A DNA stretch of 64,000 nucleotides from Microbacterium testaceum StLB037 (GCF_000202635.1 NC_015125.1:2232001-2296000); one strand, 5' to 3'; shown: positions 8,678 through 18,358, numbered from the stretch's first letter. A program made the numbers and translations. The notes: generated by a model not told the origin, from the sequence alone.

Positions 8678-10828
8678 ATGACCATGACCACCGCCGCCGG
8701 CCCGCGGGCCGTCCATGTCCGTCGCGGGGGCACCAGCCTCATCGTCCGGCTCGACGACGACGCCCTGCCCACGATCCTGCACTGGGGTCCCGAGGTCCCG
8801 GCGGGCGACGAGGACGAACTGCTCGTCGCGACGGCAGGACCGGTCGGAGACTCGCTCGTGCAGGCGCAGCCGCAGGTGGGCGTTCTCCCGTTACACAGTC
8901 GAGGCTGGCTCGGGCATCCGGGACTCCGGGGGAGTCGCGCCGGCCGCGCCTGGTCCTTCGACCCGAGCACGGTCACCCACGACGTCGGTGACACCCCCGG
9001 CGAACCCGCACGTCTCGTGAGCGTGGCCGTCGACGAGGTCGACCGCCTCGAGGTCACCACCGAGCTGCTCCTCGAGCCGTCGGGTCTCGTGCGCGTGCGG
9101 GCCGGGGTGCGCAACCTCGGCGACGCCGACTACGAGCTCACGGTGCTGGAGCCCGCGCTCCCCGTACCCGCCGTCGCCGACGAGATCCTCGACATGACCG
9201 GGCGTCACGCCCACGAACGCCACCCGCAGCGGGGAGCGTTCCGACAGGGGCGCTGGACGCGCGAGGCCTGGGGAGGGCGCCCCGGGCACGACTCGGCCAC
9301 CGTCCTGTGCGCCGGCGAGACCGGCTTCGGCTTCCGGCGCGGGCTCGTCTGGGGAGTTCACCTCGCCTGGTCGGGGAACGGGGCGGTGTCGGCGGAGCGG
9401 ACCGCGACCGGCTGGCGGATGCTGAGCGGCGGCGAGAAGCCGCTTCCCGGCGAGATCGTCCTCGCGCCGGGCGAGAGTCACGAATCCCCGTGGCTGATGG
9501 GGTCGTGGGGGCGCGGGCTCGACGCGCTCTCCCACCGCTTCCACGAGTATCTGCGCGCGCGCCCGTCGCACCCGCGCGTCGAGCGTCCGATCATCCTCAA
9601 CACGTGGGAGGCGGTGTACTTCGAGCACGACCTCGCGCGGTTGCGCGACCTCGCCGATCGCGCGGCCGAGCTCGGTGTGGAGCGCTTCGTCCTCGACGAC
9701 GGCTGGTTCACCGGGCGCCGCGACGACACGGCGGGACTCGGCGACTGGCAGGTCGACGCCGATGTCTGGCCGGACGGGCTCGGCCCGCTGGCGGATCACG
9801 TGCACGGCCTCGGCATGCAGTTCGGTCTGTGGTTCGAGCCCGAGATGGTCAACCTCGATTCGCACCTCGCCCGACGGCATCCGGAATGGGTCCTGCAGAG
9901 CTCGCACGGGCCCGGGTTGCCCTCTCGCAACCAGCACGTGCTCGACCTCGGTCGCGAGGAGGCGTTCGCGTACGTCCTCGACGCGATGTCGACCGTCATC
10001 GAGCGCCACCGGATCGACTACCTGAAGTGGGACCACAACCGTCCCCTCGTGGACGCGGGTCACGGCCCGGATCACACGCCCGGGGTCCACGCGCAGACGC
10101 TCGCGGCGTATCGCCTGATGGACGAGCTCAAGCGCCGCCACCCGGGGCTGGAGATCGAGTCGTGCTCGGCCGGGGGCGGGCGTATCGACCTGGGTGTCAT
10201 GCAGCACGCCGACCGCGTCTGGGTGTCGGACTGCATCGACGCGCACGAGCGACAGCGCCTGCAGCGCTGGAGCTCGCTCCTGCTCCCGCCGGAGCTGCTC
10301 GGCACGCACGTGGGTGCCGACCGCGACCACACGACCGGGCGGGTGCTCGACCTCGACTTCCGTGCCGGCACGGCCCTGTTCGGGCACTTCGGCGTGGAAT
10401 GGGACCTCGCGAAGGCGGACCCCGCCCAGCTCGCGCAGCTGCGGCGCTGGATCGAGCTGCACAAGGAGCTCCGCCCGCTCCTGCACCACGGTACGGTCGT
10501 CCACGCCGACGGCACGAACCCGGCGGTCGAGGTCGAGGGCGTCGTGGCACACGACGGCAGCGACGCCCTGTACCGGATGAGCACCGTCGACCACTCGGCG
10601 CAGTGGCCGCTCGGTCGCATCACGCTCCCGGGCCTCGATCCCGAGCGTCGCTATCGCGTGACGGTGCAGGAGCCCTCGGCGCCGGACAGCACGCGGCATC
10701 CTGTGCCCGCCTGGATGGCCGCGGGGGTGACCCTCACCGGCGCGAGCCTCGAGACGATCGGCGTGGCCACACCCCTGACCGACGTCGACCGGCTCATCCT
10801 CCTCCGCGCCCGCGCCGTCGACGCCTGA
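8678..10828 (+). CDS. GH36 alpha-galactosidase
   Basis: This 716-residue cytoplasmic enzyme hydrolyses terminal alpha-galactosyl residues, as in melibiose and raffinose. An N-terminal beta-sandwich (to about 300) precedes the TIM barrel. FVLDDGWF binds sugar, YLKWDHNR holds the nucleophile Asp452, ESCSAGGGRID binds substrate, and WVSDCIDAHERQ has the acid/base Asp518. The length is typical of bacterial GH36. The ATG at 8678 was chosen because the longer frame would run back through the promoter, the operator and the regulator's start. It stands alone, divergent from its LacI regulator, and its imported substrates probably enter through a neighbouring or remote transporter. Confidence 0.95.
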   Translation: MTMTTAAGPRAVHVRRGGTSLIVRLDDDALPTILHWGPEVPAGDEDELLVATAGPVGDSLVQAQPQVGVLPLHSRGWLGHPGLRGSRAGRAWSFDPSTVTHDVGDTPGEPARLVSVAVDEVDRLEVTTELLLEPSGLVRVRAGVRNLGDADYELTVLEPALPVPAVADEILDMTGRHAHERHPQRGAFRQGRWTREAWGGRPGHDSATVLCAGETGFGFRRGLVWGVHLAWSGNGAVSAERTATGWRMLSGGEKPLPGEIVLAPGESHESPWLMGSWGRGLDALSHRFHEYLRARPSHPRVERPIILNTWEAVYFEHDLARLRDLADRAAELGVERFVLDDGWFTGRRDDTAGLGDWQVDADVWPDGLGPLADHVHGLGMQFGLWFEPEMVNLDSHLARRHPEWVLQSSHGPGLPSRNQHVLDLGREEAFAYVLDAMSTVIERHRIDYLKWDHNRPLVDAGHGPDHTPGVHAQTLAAYRLMDELKRRHPGLEIESCSAGGGRIDLGVMQHADRVWVSDCIDAHERQRLQRWSSLLLPPELLGTHVGADRDHTTGRVLDLDFRAGTALFGHFGVEWDLAKADPAQLAQLRRWIELHKELRPLLHHGTVVHADGTNPAVEVEGVVAHDGSDALYRMSTVDHSAQWPLGRITLPGLDPERRYRVTVQEPSAPDSTRHPVPAWMAAGVTLTGASLETIGVATPLTDVDRLILLRARAVDA

Positions 10829-10859
10829 CCCCTCCGCCTCGCGCGTCGCCCCGCGCCCG

Positions 10860-12488
10860 CTATCCCGCGGGCAGATCCAGCGTCACGGTCGTCCGCTCGT
10901 CGGGCACACTGTCGATGCGGACCGTCCCGCCGTGCGCGACGGCGATCGCGCGGACGTTCGTGAGTCCGAGCCCGAAGCCCTGGATCTCGCCCGTGCGCGC
11001 GAGCGACCCGCGGTAGAACCGCTCGAAGGCCCGGCGCTGCTCGGTCCGCGCGAGTCCCGGGCCGGAGTTGGTCACCGCCAGGACGGCGCGACCGTCGCGG
11101 ACGCCGTACGACACGGTGATGGGGGCGGACGGGATGCCGAACTTCACGGCGTTCGTGAGCAGCTCCGCGACCGCGACGACGACCTGGGCGCGGTCGAGGC
11201 GCGCCGGGGTCGGACCGGTGGCGGCGGTGTCGATGGTGTGTCCGCGGGCCTCGGCGAGCGCCCCGGCTTCGGCGACGGCGGCGCCGACGACGTCACCGAG
11301 GTCCACGTCCTCCCGACGCAACGTCTTCTCACTCTCGCTCGCGGCGAAGAGGTCGCGCACCCGGCGCGAGAGATCGGCCGTCCGCCGGGTGACGACGTCG
11401 ATGTGGCGCCGCAGGCGAGTGTTCTCCGGGTCGACCTCCTCCTCGATGAGATCGAGGAACCCGGTGATGCTCGTCAGGGGCGTGCGGAGCTCGTGAGAGA
11501 CGGTCCGCAGGAACTGCTCTCGCAGCTCGATCGCTTCCGCGAGCACCGTGGTGTCGTAGATGACGACCACGGTCCCTCGCACGGCTCCGTCGGGTCGGTG
11601 GACGCGGCCCGACGAGGCCAGCACGGCGACGGCGGCTTCCTCGGGGCCCCACCATTCGAACCGGTCGCTGACCGCCTCCCCCGCCAGCGCGCGGGGGATG
11701 ACCTGCTCGTTCGCGGGCACGACCGTGGAGCGGTCGGCGCTGAAGACGGTTCGCCCCGCCATCGGCGGCTCATCGAGGCGGAATCCCCCGAGTTCCGCGA
11801 AGTGGTGCGCCCGCTCGTTGGCCACCTCCAGGTGCCCCTCCGCGTCGTAGAACACGACCCCGGCGCTCACCGTGTCGACGATGCCGAGGGCGACCGCCTC
11901 GGTGTCGCGGGCATCCTCCAGCGCGTCCGCCTGGGCGCGGGCGGCCCGCATCACCTGTCGTGAACGACGCCGAAGCTGGCGGGCGGCGACGAACACGATG
12001 ACGGCGACGCCCACGATGAACGTCGGCATGATCACGACGTTCGCCCATTCGGTCGGCGACGACGGCCAGGAGCCCACGTACGCGAAGCGGAACGACGTGA
12101 TGAATCCCGCTCCGAACACCGCCGCGATGATCCCGTACCAGGGGAAGCCGTAGGCGAGCCACAGCACCGGGAACATCGCGAGCACCGAGACGGACGGGAA
12201 CAGGGGCAGCAGTTCGGCGCGGATGAGCGCCACGGCCACGAAGTCGAGCCCCGCGATGAGCATCATCCACCCGCGCGGCAGCCGCTCCCAGGGCACCACG
12301 AGCGAGAGCACGCTCGCGACGATGGTCAGGAGGAAGCCCGCGATGACGACAGGCGCCGTCAGCGTCGCCGGTTCCGTGAGGCCCGCGATGCCGACCATGA
12401 AGACGACGGCGAGGAGGAACGGGAACTGCGCACGGAGGAAGACGCGCATGCGCCCGCGGGGGCTCGCCTCCATCTCGAACAACGGCAT
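10860..12488 (-). CDS. membrane sensor histidine kinase with PAS domain (no partner regulator nearby)
   Basis: This 542-residue kinase has about six transmembrane segments in residues 15-175, then a basic coiled linker. A PAS-like domain (about 200-320) includes GIVDTVSAGVVFYDAEGHLE. HisKA has the phosphoacceptor in VSHELRTPL (His332). HATPase has NAVKFG, NSGPGL and GFGLGLTNVRAIA. The ATG at 12488 was chosen; the frame stays open upstream through an intergenic hairpin and shadow sequence, which is not one protein. Its gene ends convergently with GH36. No response regulator gene is adjacent, so its target is unknown and it may act on a remote regulator. Confidence 0.9.
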   Translation of the reverse strand: MPLFEMEASPRGRMRVFLRAQFPFLLAVVFMVGIAGLTEPATLTAPVVIAGFLLTIVASVLSLVVPWERLPRGWMMLIAGLDFVAVALIRAELLPLFPSVSVLAMFPVLWLAYGFPWYGIIAAVFGAGFITSFRFAYVGSWPSSPTEWANVVIMPTFIVGVAVIVFVAARQLRRRSRQVMRAARAQADALEDARDTEAVALGIVDTVSAGVVFYDAEGHLEVANERAHHFAELGGFRLDEPPMAGRTVFSADRSTVVPANEQVIPRALAGEAVSDRFEWWGPEEAAVAVLASSGRVHRPDGAVRGTVVVIYDTTVLAEAIELREQFLRTVSHELRTPLTSITGFLDLIEEEVDPENTRLRRHIDVVTRRTADLSRRVRDLFAASESEKTLRREDVDLGDVVGAAVAEAGALAEARGHTIDTAATGPTPARLDRAQVVVAVAELLTNAVKFGIPSAPITVSYGVRDGRAVLAVTNSGPGLARTEQRRAFERFYRGSLARTGEIQGFGLGLTNVRAIAVAHGGTVRIDSVPDERTTVTLDLPAG

Positions 12489-12559
12489 CGTTGCGTCCTT
12501 CCCCCGCGCGCTCGCGCCTCTCGACGGTACTTCACCCACCCAACCTCGGGGCGGGCTTG

Positions 12560-12644
12560 CGCCACGAGAACAGGGGATGCCACGAGGCCAGGGCGCTTCG
12601 CGAACGATTCCCCTGTCCCCACGGCATCCCCTGTTCTCGTGGCG
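12560..12644. repeat. 22-bp perfect inverted repeat with 41-bp loop
   Basis: Bases 12560-12581 and 12623-12644 are perfect reverse complements (arms contain CACGAGAACAGGGGATGCC). The arms enclose 41 bp that contain no gene. The structure sits just past the GH35 stop and upstream of the kinase gene, both minus-strand, so it could end or process the sugar operon transcript; there is no T-run. It might instead be a repetitive extragenic element. The rest of the gap 12489-12652 shows nothing else. Confidence 0.8.
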
Positions 12645-12652
12645 GGATGCCG

Positions 12653-14377
12653 CTACTCCTCGAGTTGCCCCAGTGACGGCTCCGCGACGAAGCGTGCGAC
12701 GGTCTCGCCCACCTGCTCGAGCTCGAGCACGACGATCTCGTTCGCGCCCGCGCGGGTCGCGGGGCCGGGGACGTACAGGGTGTTCTGCGGGGTGGTGCGC
12801 CAGTAGCGGCCCAGGAAGAACCCGTTGACGAACGCGTAGCCCTTGCCCCAGGCGGAGGTGTCGAGGAACAGGTCGGCCGGGGCGTCGAGGTCGAACGAGC
12901 CGCGGAACGCCGCGCGCCCGATCCCGTCGCCCCCGGCCCCGGTGACGGCCGTGACGTCGACGGGCGTCGACAGCCAGCCCGTCAGCGGGGAGCCGTTGAG
13001 CGTCACGGGGCCGATGAGCCCCTTCGCCTCGCCGAGCCGGTCGGCGTAGTTCACGCGGCCCTGGTCCTCGACGACCACGGTGAGCCGGGTGCCCGTGGGG
13101 ATCGCGAGAGCGCGCTCGTTCAGCGAGCGCGACAGGCGCCCGACCGGCACGCCGTCCACCTCGATCCACGCGAGGTCGCGCACCTCCGCGGCGGCGAGCA
13201 CGGCGCGGTCGTCGGGGAGCGCAGGCAGGTCGACGTCGTAGCGCACGAGGGCGCCGAGGTGCCCGAGCTGCTCGAACGTCCGCGGGGCGTCCGTGGGCTC
13301 GGCATCCTGTGCCGACGGCATCCAGTCGCCTTCGGCGGTCAGCGCCGCCTCGAACGCGGGCGCGGCCGGTCGCGCCGGCGGCACGTCGCCCGAGACCGGC
13401 GCGTACTTCGCGATGACCTCGCGGAACGCGTGGAACTTCGCCGTGGGGTGGCCGGATTCGTCGATCGGGGCGTCGTAGTCGTACGACGTGACGATCGGGT
13501 CGAAGCGGCCCTTGTCGTTCGCCCCGTTCGTCGTGCCGAAGTTCGTGCCGCCGTGCACCATGTAGATGTTGACGGACGCTCCGGCCGCGAGCAGCACGTC
13601 GAGATCGTGGGCGGATGCCGCGGGGTCTGTCGTGTGGTGGATGCTGCCCCACCAGTCGAACCACCCGTCCCAGAACTCGCTGCACATGAGCGGGCCGGTC
13701 GGCTGGTGCTCGCGCAGGGTCGCGAGGCGCTCCGCCGACCGCGAGCCGAACGAGCCGGTGAGGTGCAGCTCGGGCAGGCTCCCCGCCTCGAGCATCCACG
13801 GCATCGGCTGGTCGACGGTGGTCAGCGGCACGGTGATGCCGGCGTCCTTCGTCACCCGCACGAGCTCGCGCAGGTACTCCTTGTCGGAGCCGTACGCGCC
13901 GTACTCGTTCTCGATCTGCACGAGCACGACGTTGCCGCCGCGATCGATCTGACGGGGAGCGACGATCTCGTAGACGCGGCGCAGGTACTCCGACACGGCC
14001 TCGACGAACTGCGGTTCGGAACGACGGATGCCGATCCCCGGCGTCGAGGTCAGCCACACCGGCAGCCCCCCGTTGTGCCACTCCGCACAGATGTACGGGC
14101 CGGGGCGCACGATCGCGTGCAGTCCCTCGGCGGCGATGAGGTCGAGGAAGCGCCCGAGGTCGTTCCAGCCCGTGGCATCCCACTCCCCGCGAACGGGCTC
14201 GTGCGCGTTCCACGCGACGTAGGTCTCGATGGTGTTGAGCCCCATCGCCTTCGCGGTGCGGATGCGGTCGGCCCAGTGCTCGGGGTGGATGCGGAAGTAG
14301 TGCAGCGTGCCCGAGATGACCTGGTGCGGTCGCCCGTCGAGCAGGAAGTCGGTTTCGCCGATGGTGAAGGTCGTCAC
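12653..14377 (-). CDS. GH35 beta-galactosidase
   Basis: This 574-residue family-35 enzyme has no signal peptide and so is cytoplasmic. The barrel begins DFLLDGRPHQVISGTLHYFR; acid/base Glu158 lies in VQIENEYG and nucleophile Glu234 in CSEFWDGW. C-terminal jelly-roll domains end with YVPGPATRAGANEIVVLE. GTG at 14377 is the sensible start, 20 bp after the GH51 stop. It is the last gene of the importer-GH51-GH35 operon. Short GH35 enzymes of this type often cleave beta-1,3 or beta-1,6-galactosyl bonds, which suits the beta-1,6-galactanase in the neighbouring regulon; the exact linkage is inference. Confidence 0.94.
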   Translation of the reverse strand: MTTFTIGETDFLLDGRPHQVISGTLHYFRIHPEHWADRIRTAKAMGLNTIETYVAWNAHEPVRGEWDATGWNDLGRFLDLIAAEGLHAIVRPGPYICAEWHNGGLPVWLTSTPGIGIRRSEPQFVEAVSEYLRRVYEIVAPRQIDRGGNVVLVQIENEYGAYGSDKEYLRELVRVTKDAGITVPLTTVDQPMPWMLEAGSLPELHLTGSFGSRSAERLATLREHQPTGPLMCSEFWDGWFDWWGSIHHTTDPAASAHDLDVLLAAGASVNIYMVHGGTNFGTTNGANDKGRFDPIVTSYDYDAPIDESGHPTAKFHAFREVIAKYAPVSGDVPPARPAAPAFEAALTAEGDWMPSAQDAEPTDAPRTFEQLGHLGALVRYDVDLPALPDDRAVLAAAEVRDLAWIEVDGVPVGRLSRSLNERALAIPTGTRLTVVVEDQGRVNYADRLGEAKGLIGPVTLNGSPLTGWLSTPVDVTAVTGAGGDGIGRAAFRGSFDLDAPADLFLDTSAWGKGYAFVNGFFLGRYWRTTPQNTLYVPGPATRAGANEIVVLELEQVGETVARFVAEPSLGQLEE

Positions 14378-14397
14378 GGTGTCTTTCGGGTGGGGGG

Positions 14398-15918
14398 TCA
14401 GCCGGCCAGGCGAGCGCGTAGGCGCGCCCAGGCCAGGGCGGGGAGGGTGAAGCGCAGGATGCCGTCTTCGCCGACCCGCACATCGAGGGCGACGGGAGCG
14501 ACGGGCTCGGCGCCCGCGGAGTTGGTGGTGTGCCGGTCGCCGCCCTCGGGGATGGTCACGACGATGGCTTCGATGCCCTCGACCACGCCGAGGTCGAGCT
14601 CGATCTCGGTCGACGCCTCGAGGTCTCGGTGGGCGAGGAAGACGGTGACGTCGCGTCCGTCGACGGTGGCGACGGTGTCGATCGCGTCGACGGCCCCGTG
14701 GCGCGCGGTCTCGATCGTGGCCCCCTCGACGCGGGGTTCGACGACACGACCGGATGCCGCTTCGGCGGTGAGCTTGAAGGGGTGGAACGTGCTCTGACGC
14801 CACGCCGCCCCGCCGCCCGGCTCGGTGCGGATGGGGGCGATGACGTTGACCAGCTGGGCGAGGTTCGCCATCGACACGCGGTCCGAGCGGCGGATCAGGG
14901 TGATGAGGAGCGAGCCGACGACGACGGCGTCGGTGACGGTGTAGTCGTCCTCGATCAGGCGCGGGGCGATCGGCCAGTCGCCGGTGAAGACGCGGGGCTT
15001 GTCGACCTCGTTCCAGCGGGTCTGGTTCCAGACGTTCCACTCGTCGACGCTGATGCCGATCGGGTGCCCGTCGGGGGTGGTGGCGCCGACCTCGTCGATG
15101 ATGTCGGCGACCTCGCCGATGTAGCGGTCGAGGGCCGCGCCGCTGGCGAGGAAGCTCGCCGGGTCGGTCGGGTCTTCTTCGTAGTAGGCGTGGACCGAGA
15201 TGTGGTCGACGAGGCCCGCCGTGTGGCGGAGCACCGTGCGCTCCCACTCGCCGAAGGTGGGCATCTCGTGGTTCGAGCTGCCGGCGGCGACGAGCTCGAC
15301 GGTGGGGTCGATGAAGCGCATCATGCGGGCGGTCTCGGCGGCGAGGCGGCCGTACTCTTCGGCGGTCTTGTGGCCGATCTGCCAGGGCCCGTCCATCTCG
15401 TTACCCAGGCACCACAGCCGGATGCCGAAGGGGTCTTCGCGGCCGTTGTCGCGGCGGCGGTCGCTCAGCGCGGTGCCGGAGGGGTGGTTGGCGTACTCGA
15501 GCAGGTCGGCTGCCTCGGCGACGCCGCGCGTGCCGAGGTTGACCGCTTCCATGACCTCGAGGCCGGCGGCATCCGCCCAGTCGGCGAATTCGTGCAGACC
15601 CACCTGGTTGGTCTCGGTGCTGTGCCACGCGGCATCCAGGCGCGCCGGTCGTTCGTCGCGGGGACCTACCCCGTCCTCCCAGCGGTACCCCGACACGAAG
15701 TTGCCGCCGGGGTAACGAGCGACGGTGGCACCGAGCTCGCGCACCAGGGCGAGGACGTCACCGCGGAAGCCCGCGGCATCCGCCGTCTCGTGTCCGGGAG
15801 AGTGGATGCCGTCGTAGACGCACCGGCCCATGTGCTCGACGAACGTGCCGAACAGGCGGCGCGGGACGACCGCACCGAGGGCGTCTCGATCGACGACGAT
15901 CCGGGTGGGGGAGGTCAT
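14398..15918 (-). CDS. GH51 alpha-L-arabinofuranosidase
   Basis: This 506-residue cytoplasmic hydrolase removes terminal alpha-L-arabinofuranosyl groups. GTFVEHMGRCVYDGI at the N-terminus and ARYPGGNFVSGYRWEDG are family hallmarks. The acid/base is Glu174 (CLGNEMDGPWQ) and the nucleophile Glu293 (SVDEWNVW), close to the positions in characterised homologues. The C-terminal beta-sandwich ends LPALAWARLRARLAG. The ATG at 15918 follows GGAGAAACGC. Between the sugar-binding lipoprotein and GH35 in the operon, it would debranch imported arabinogalactan or arabinan fragments. Confidence 0.96.
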   Translation of the reverse strand: MTSPTRIVVDRDALGAVVPRRLFGTFVEHMGRCVYDGIHSPGHETADAAGFRGDVLALVRELGATVARYPGGNFVSGYRWEDGVGPRDERPARLDAAWHSTETNQVGLHEFADWADAAGLEVMEAVNLGTRGVAEAADLLEYANHPSGTALSDRRRDNGREDPFGIRLWCLGNEMDGPWQIGHKTAEEYGRLAAETARMMRFIDPTVELVAAGSSNHEMPTFGEWERTVLRHTAGLVDHISVHAYYEEDPTDPASFLASGAALDRYIGEVADIIDEVGATTPDGHPIGISVDEWNVWNQTRWNEVDKPRVFTGDWPIAPRLIEDDYTVTDAVVVGSLLITLIRRSDRVSMANLAQLVNVIAPIRTEPGGGAAWRQSTFHPFKLTAEAASGRVVEPRVEGATIETARHGAVDAIDTVATVDGRDVTVFLAHRDLEASTEIELDLGVVEGIEAIVVTIPEGGDRHTTNSAGAEPVAPVALDVRVGEDGILRFTLPALAWARLRARLAG

Positions 15919-15942
15919 GCGTTTCTCCTGGAGGGAAAGGAA

Positions 15943-15980
15943 GGGGGCGGGACCGCTCGCGAACGATGCGACCCGCCCCC
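15943..15980 (-). terminator. intercistronic stem-loop between binding protein and GH51
   Basis: GGGGGCGGG (15943-15951) pairs with CCCGCCCCC (15972-15980) over a 20-nt loop. On the minus strand it follows the binding-protein stop and is trailed by TTCCTTTCC, a poor T-run. It could attenuate transcription into GH51-GH35 or protect the upstream mRNA, which would give more binding protein than enzyme. Confidence 0.5.
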
Positions 15981-15993
15981 CGGATGGTCGTGC

Positions 15994-17349
15994 TTACTTG
16001 TTGACCGAGAAGCCCTGCTCGTTGCCGTACTGCACGAGCTGGTCCTGCCAGGCGCTGAGGCCCTTGTTCAGGTCGCCCTTGGTCGAGTACGCCTGGCCGA
16101 CGGTGTCGTTGAAGATGCTGTTCGCGTACACCTGGTAGGGCAGGTAGCTCCAGCCCTCGCGCACCTCGCTGGAGGCCTGCGTGAGGACCTCGTTGATCTT
16201 CTGACCACCGAAGTAGTCCGACGCCTTGTCGACGAAGGAGGGGTCGCTCAGCTGAGCGGTCGTGGACGGGAAGCCGCCGGACTCGGCGAAGATCTTCAGG
16301 CTCTCTTCGTCGTTGTTCAGCCACTTGAGGAAGCCCGCCGCCAGGGCCGGGTTCTTGCTCTGCTTCGTGACCGCCTGGCCACCGCCGCCGTTCTCGGCCG
16401 TGACGGCCTTGCCGTCGTAGGTCGGGATGGGAGCGACGGCCCACTTGCCGGCGCCGTCGGGAACCGAGGACTCGAGCACGCCCGGCATCCAGGCGCCGAT
16501 CACGAGCGAGGCGATCGATCCGTCACCGAGGCCCTTGAACCACTCGTCGCTCCAGCTCGGGGTGTCCGAGATCAGGCCGCCCTCGATGAGACGGTTCCAG
16601 TTGTTCGCGAACTTCTTCGAGCCGTCGTCCTGCAGGTTGACGGTGACGTCGGTGCCCGACGTCGTGAACGGCGTGCCGCCGGCCTGCCAGATCATGCTGG
16701 TGGTGAAGCCCGCGTCGCCGGTGTCGGCGGTGATGTACTTCGTCGGGTCGGCCGCGTGCAGCTTCTGCGCCGCCGCGAGGTACTCGTCCCAGGTCTTCGG
16801 CACGCTGATGCCGTACTGGTCGAAGACCGCCTTGTTGTAGAAGAGGGCCATGGGGCCCGAGTCCTGCGGCAGGCCGTAGACCTTGCCGTCGAAGTCGACG
16901 GAGCCCCAGGTGCCGGGGCTGTAGTCGCCCTTGAGGTCGGAGAAGCCGTAGGGCGCGAGGTCGACGAGCGAGTCCGAGAGCGCGAACTGCGGGAAGGCGT
17001 AGTACTCGATCTGCACGACGTCGGGGGCGCCCGAGCCGGCCTTGATCGCGTTCTGCAGCTTCGCGTACTCGTCCTTGTTGGTGCCCGCGTTGACGTAGTT
17101 GACCTTGACCTTGGGGTACTTCGCCTCGAACGCCTTGACCTGGGCCTCGGCCGAGGGGGTCCAGGACCAGTACGTGATCTCGCCGCCGGCCTCGAGGGCC
17201 TTCTCGACGTCGTCGGCGCTGCCGCCGCCGGCCGCGCCGCCGTTGGTGCTGCCGCCCGAGCAGGCGGTGAGCGCGCCCGCGGCGAGCGCGGTCGCAGCCA
17301 GGGCGAAGACGGTCCGCCGAACGGCGGTGCCCTTGCGGATGAATGTCAT
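15994..17349 (-). CDS. carbohydrate ABC transporter, substrate-binding lipoprotein
   Basis: This 451-residue cluster-1 sugar-binding protein has an N-terminal lipoprotein signal with lipobox LTAC (Cys30) and a Gly/Ser-rich tether. The mature domain has ITYWSWTPS, YPKVKVNYVN, YGLPQDSGPMALFYNK and WMPGVLESSVPDG. An in-frame ATG 15 bp upstream exists, but AAGGAAA lies between the two and marks 17349 as the start. It feeds the two permeases encoded upstream. The GH51 and GH35 genes that follow suggest arabinose-decorated galacto-oligosaccharides as ligand. Confidence 0.93.
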   Translation of the reverse strand: MTFIRKGTAVRRTVFALAATALAAGALTACSGGSTNGGAAGGGSADDVEKALEAGGEITYWSWTPSAEAQVKAFEAKYPKVKVNYVNAGTNKDEYAKLQNAIKAGSGAPDVVQIEYYAFPQFALSDSLVDLAPYGFSDLKGDYSPGTWGSVDFDGKVYGLPQDSGPMALFYNKAVFDQYGISVPKTWDEYLAAAQKLHAADPTKYITADTGDAGFTTSMIWQAGGTPFTTSGTDVTVNLQDDGSKKFANNWNRLIEGGLISDTPSWSDEWFKGLGDGSIASLVIGAWMPGVLESSVPDGAGKWAVAPIPTYDGKAVTAENGGGGQAVTKQSKNPALAAGFLKWLNNDEESLKIFAESGGFPSTTAQLSDPSFVDKASDYFGGQKINEVLTQASSEVREGWSYLPYQVYANSIFNDTVGQAYSTKGDLNKGLSAWQDQLVQYGNEQGFSVNK

Positions 17350-17431
17350 TGGGGTTTCCTTCACTTCGTTGTTGTGGAGTGTTGTTGTGGATTCCGGTGC
17401 AGGACGCTCCGGGTGCGGGAGGGGGGACGCT

Positions 17432-18358
17432 TTACTGCTTCACGCTGCCGGCGCTGAGGCCGGACTGCCAGAAGCGTTGCAGCACGAGGAAGGCGGCCAC
17501 GATCGGGATGATCGAGAGCACCGAGCCCGTGATGACGAGGTTGTAGATGGGCTGCGCGGCGACCCCGGTCGCCTGGGCGTTCCATTGGTTCAGGCCGACC
17601 GTGAGCGGGTACCACTGCGGGTCGCTCAGCATGATCAACGGCAGGAAGTAGTTGTTCCACGTCGCGACCACCGCGAACAGGAGCACGGTCACGATGCCGG
17701 GCGTCAGCAGGCGGATCGAGATCGTGAAGAAGGTGCGGAACTCACCGGCTCCGTCCATGCGGGCGGCTTCGAGCAGCTCGGTGGGAATGGCATCCGACGC
17801 GTACACCCAGATCAGGTAGAGCCCGAAGGGGCTGATGAGCGAGGGGATGATGATCGCCCACGGGGTGTTGGTGAGCCCGAGCTGGCTGAACAGCAGGAAC
17901 GTCGGCACCGCGAGCGCCGTGCCGGGCACCGCGATCGCGCCGAGGACGACCGCGAACACGGCCTTGCGCCCGCGGAAGTTGTACTTCGCCAGACCGTAGC
18001 CCGCGAGGGTGGCCAGCAGAGTCGCTCCGCCCGCGCCCACGACGACGTACAGCAGGGTGTTGCCGAGCCACCGGACGAAGATGCCGTCGCGGTAGGTGAG
18101 CGTCTCGGCGATGTTGTCGAACAGCGCGAAGCTGTTGCCGGGTCCGAGGCCGAAGGTCGTGAACAGGTCGGCCTGGGTCTTGGTGGCGTTGATGAGGAGC
18201 CAGAACAGCGGGACGAGCGTATACAGCAGGTACAGGCCCATGACGATGCTCAGGACGAGCGACTTCTTGCTGTTCGTGGGGGAGCGGCGAGCGAGTCGCG
18301 GACCGCGGGGGGTGGTCACGGCGACGGTGTCGGTACGGGGTGCGGTCGCGGTGGTCAT
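17432..18358 (-). CDS. carbohydrate ABC transporter permease, MalG type
   Basis: This 308-residue permease has six predicted transmembrane segments, starting SIVMGLYLLYTLVPLFWLL. The EAA loop EAARMDGAGEFRTFFTIS lies near residue 205. Its ATG overlaps the stop of the MalF-type gene (ATGA), so the two are coupled. It has the same fold and order as the importer at 2432-4305, and the two systems look like diverged copies. Confidence 0.93.
   Translation of the reverse strand: MTTATAPRTDTVAVTTPRGPRLARRSPTNSKKSLVLSIVMGLYLLYTLVPLFWLLINATKTQADLFTTFGLGPGNSFALFDNIAETLTYRDGIFVRWLGNTLLYVVVGAGGATLLATLAGYGLAKYNFRGRKAVFAVVLGAIAVPGTALAVPTFLLFSQLGLTNTPWAIIIPSLISPFGLYLIWVYASDAIPTELLEAARMDGAGEFRTFFTISIRLLTPGIVTVLLFAVVATWNNYFLPLIMLSDPQWYPLTVGLNQWNAQATGVAAQPIYNLVITGSVLSIIPIVAAFLVLQRFWQSGLSAGSVKQ

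Noticed and set aside
10860..14483. A 1207-codon frame that would fuse the sensor kinase with sequence across the GH35 gene
   Set aside because: The GH35 part is in another frame. The kinase has a good ATG at 12488, and a 22-bp inverted repeat separates the two genes.
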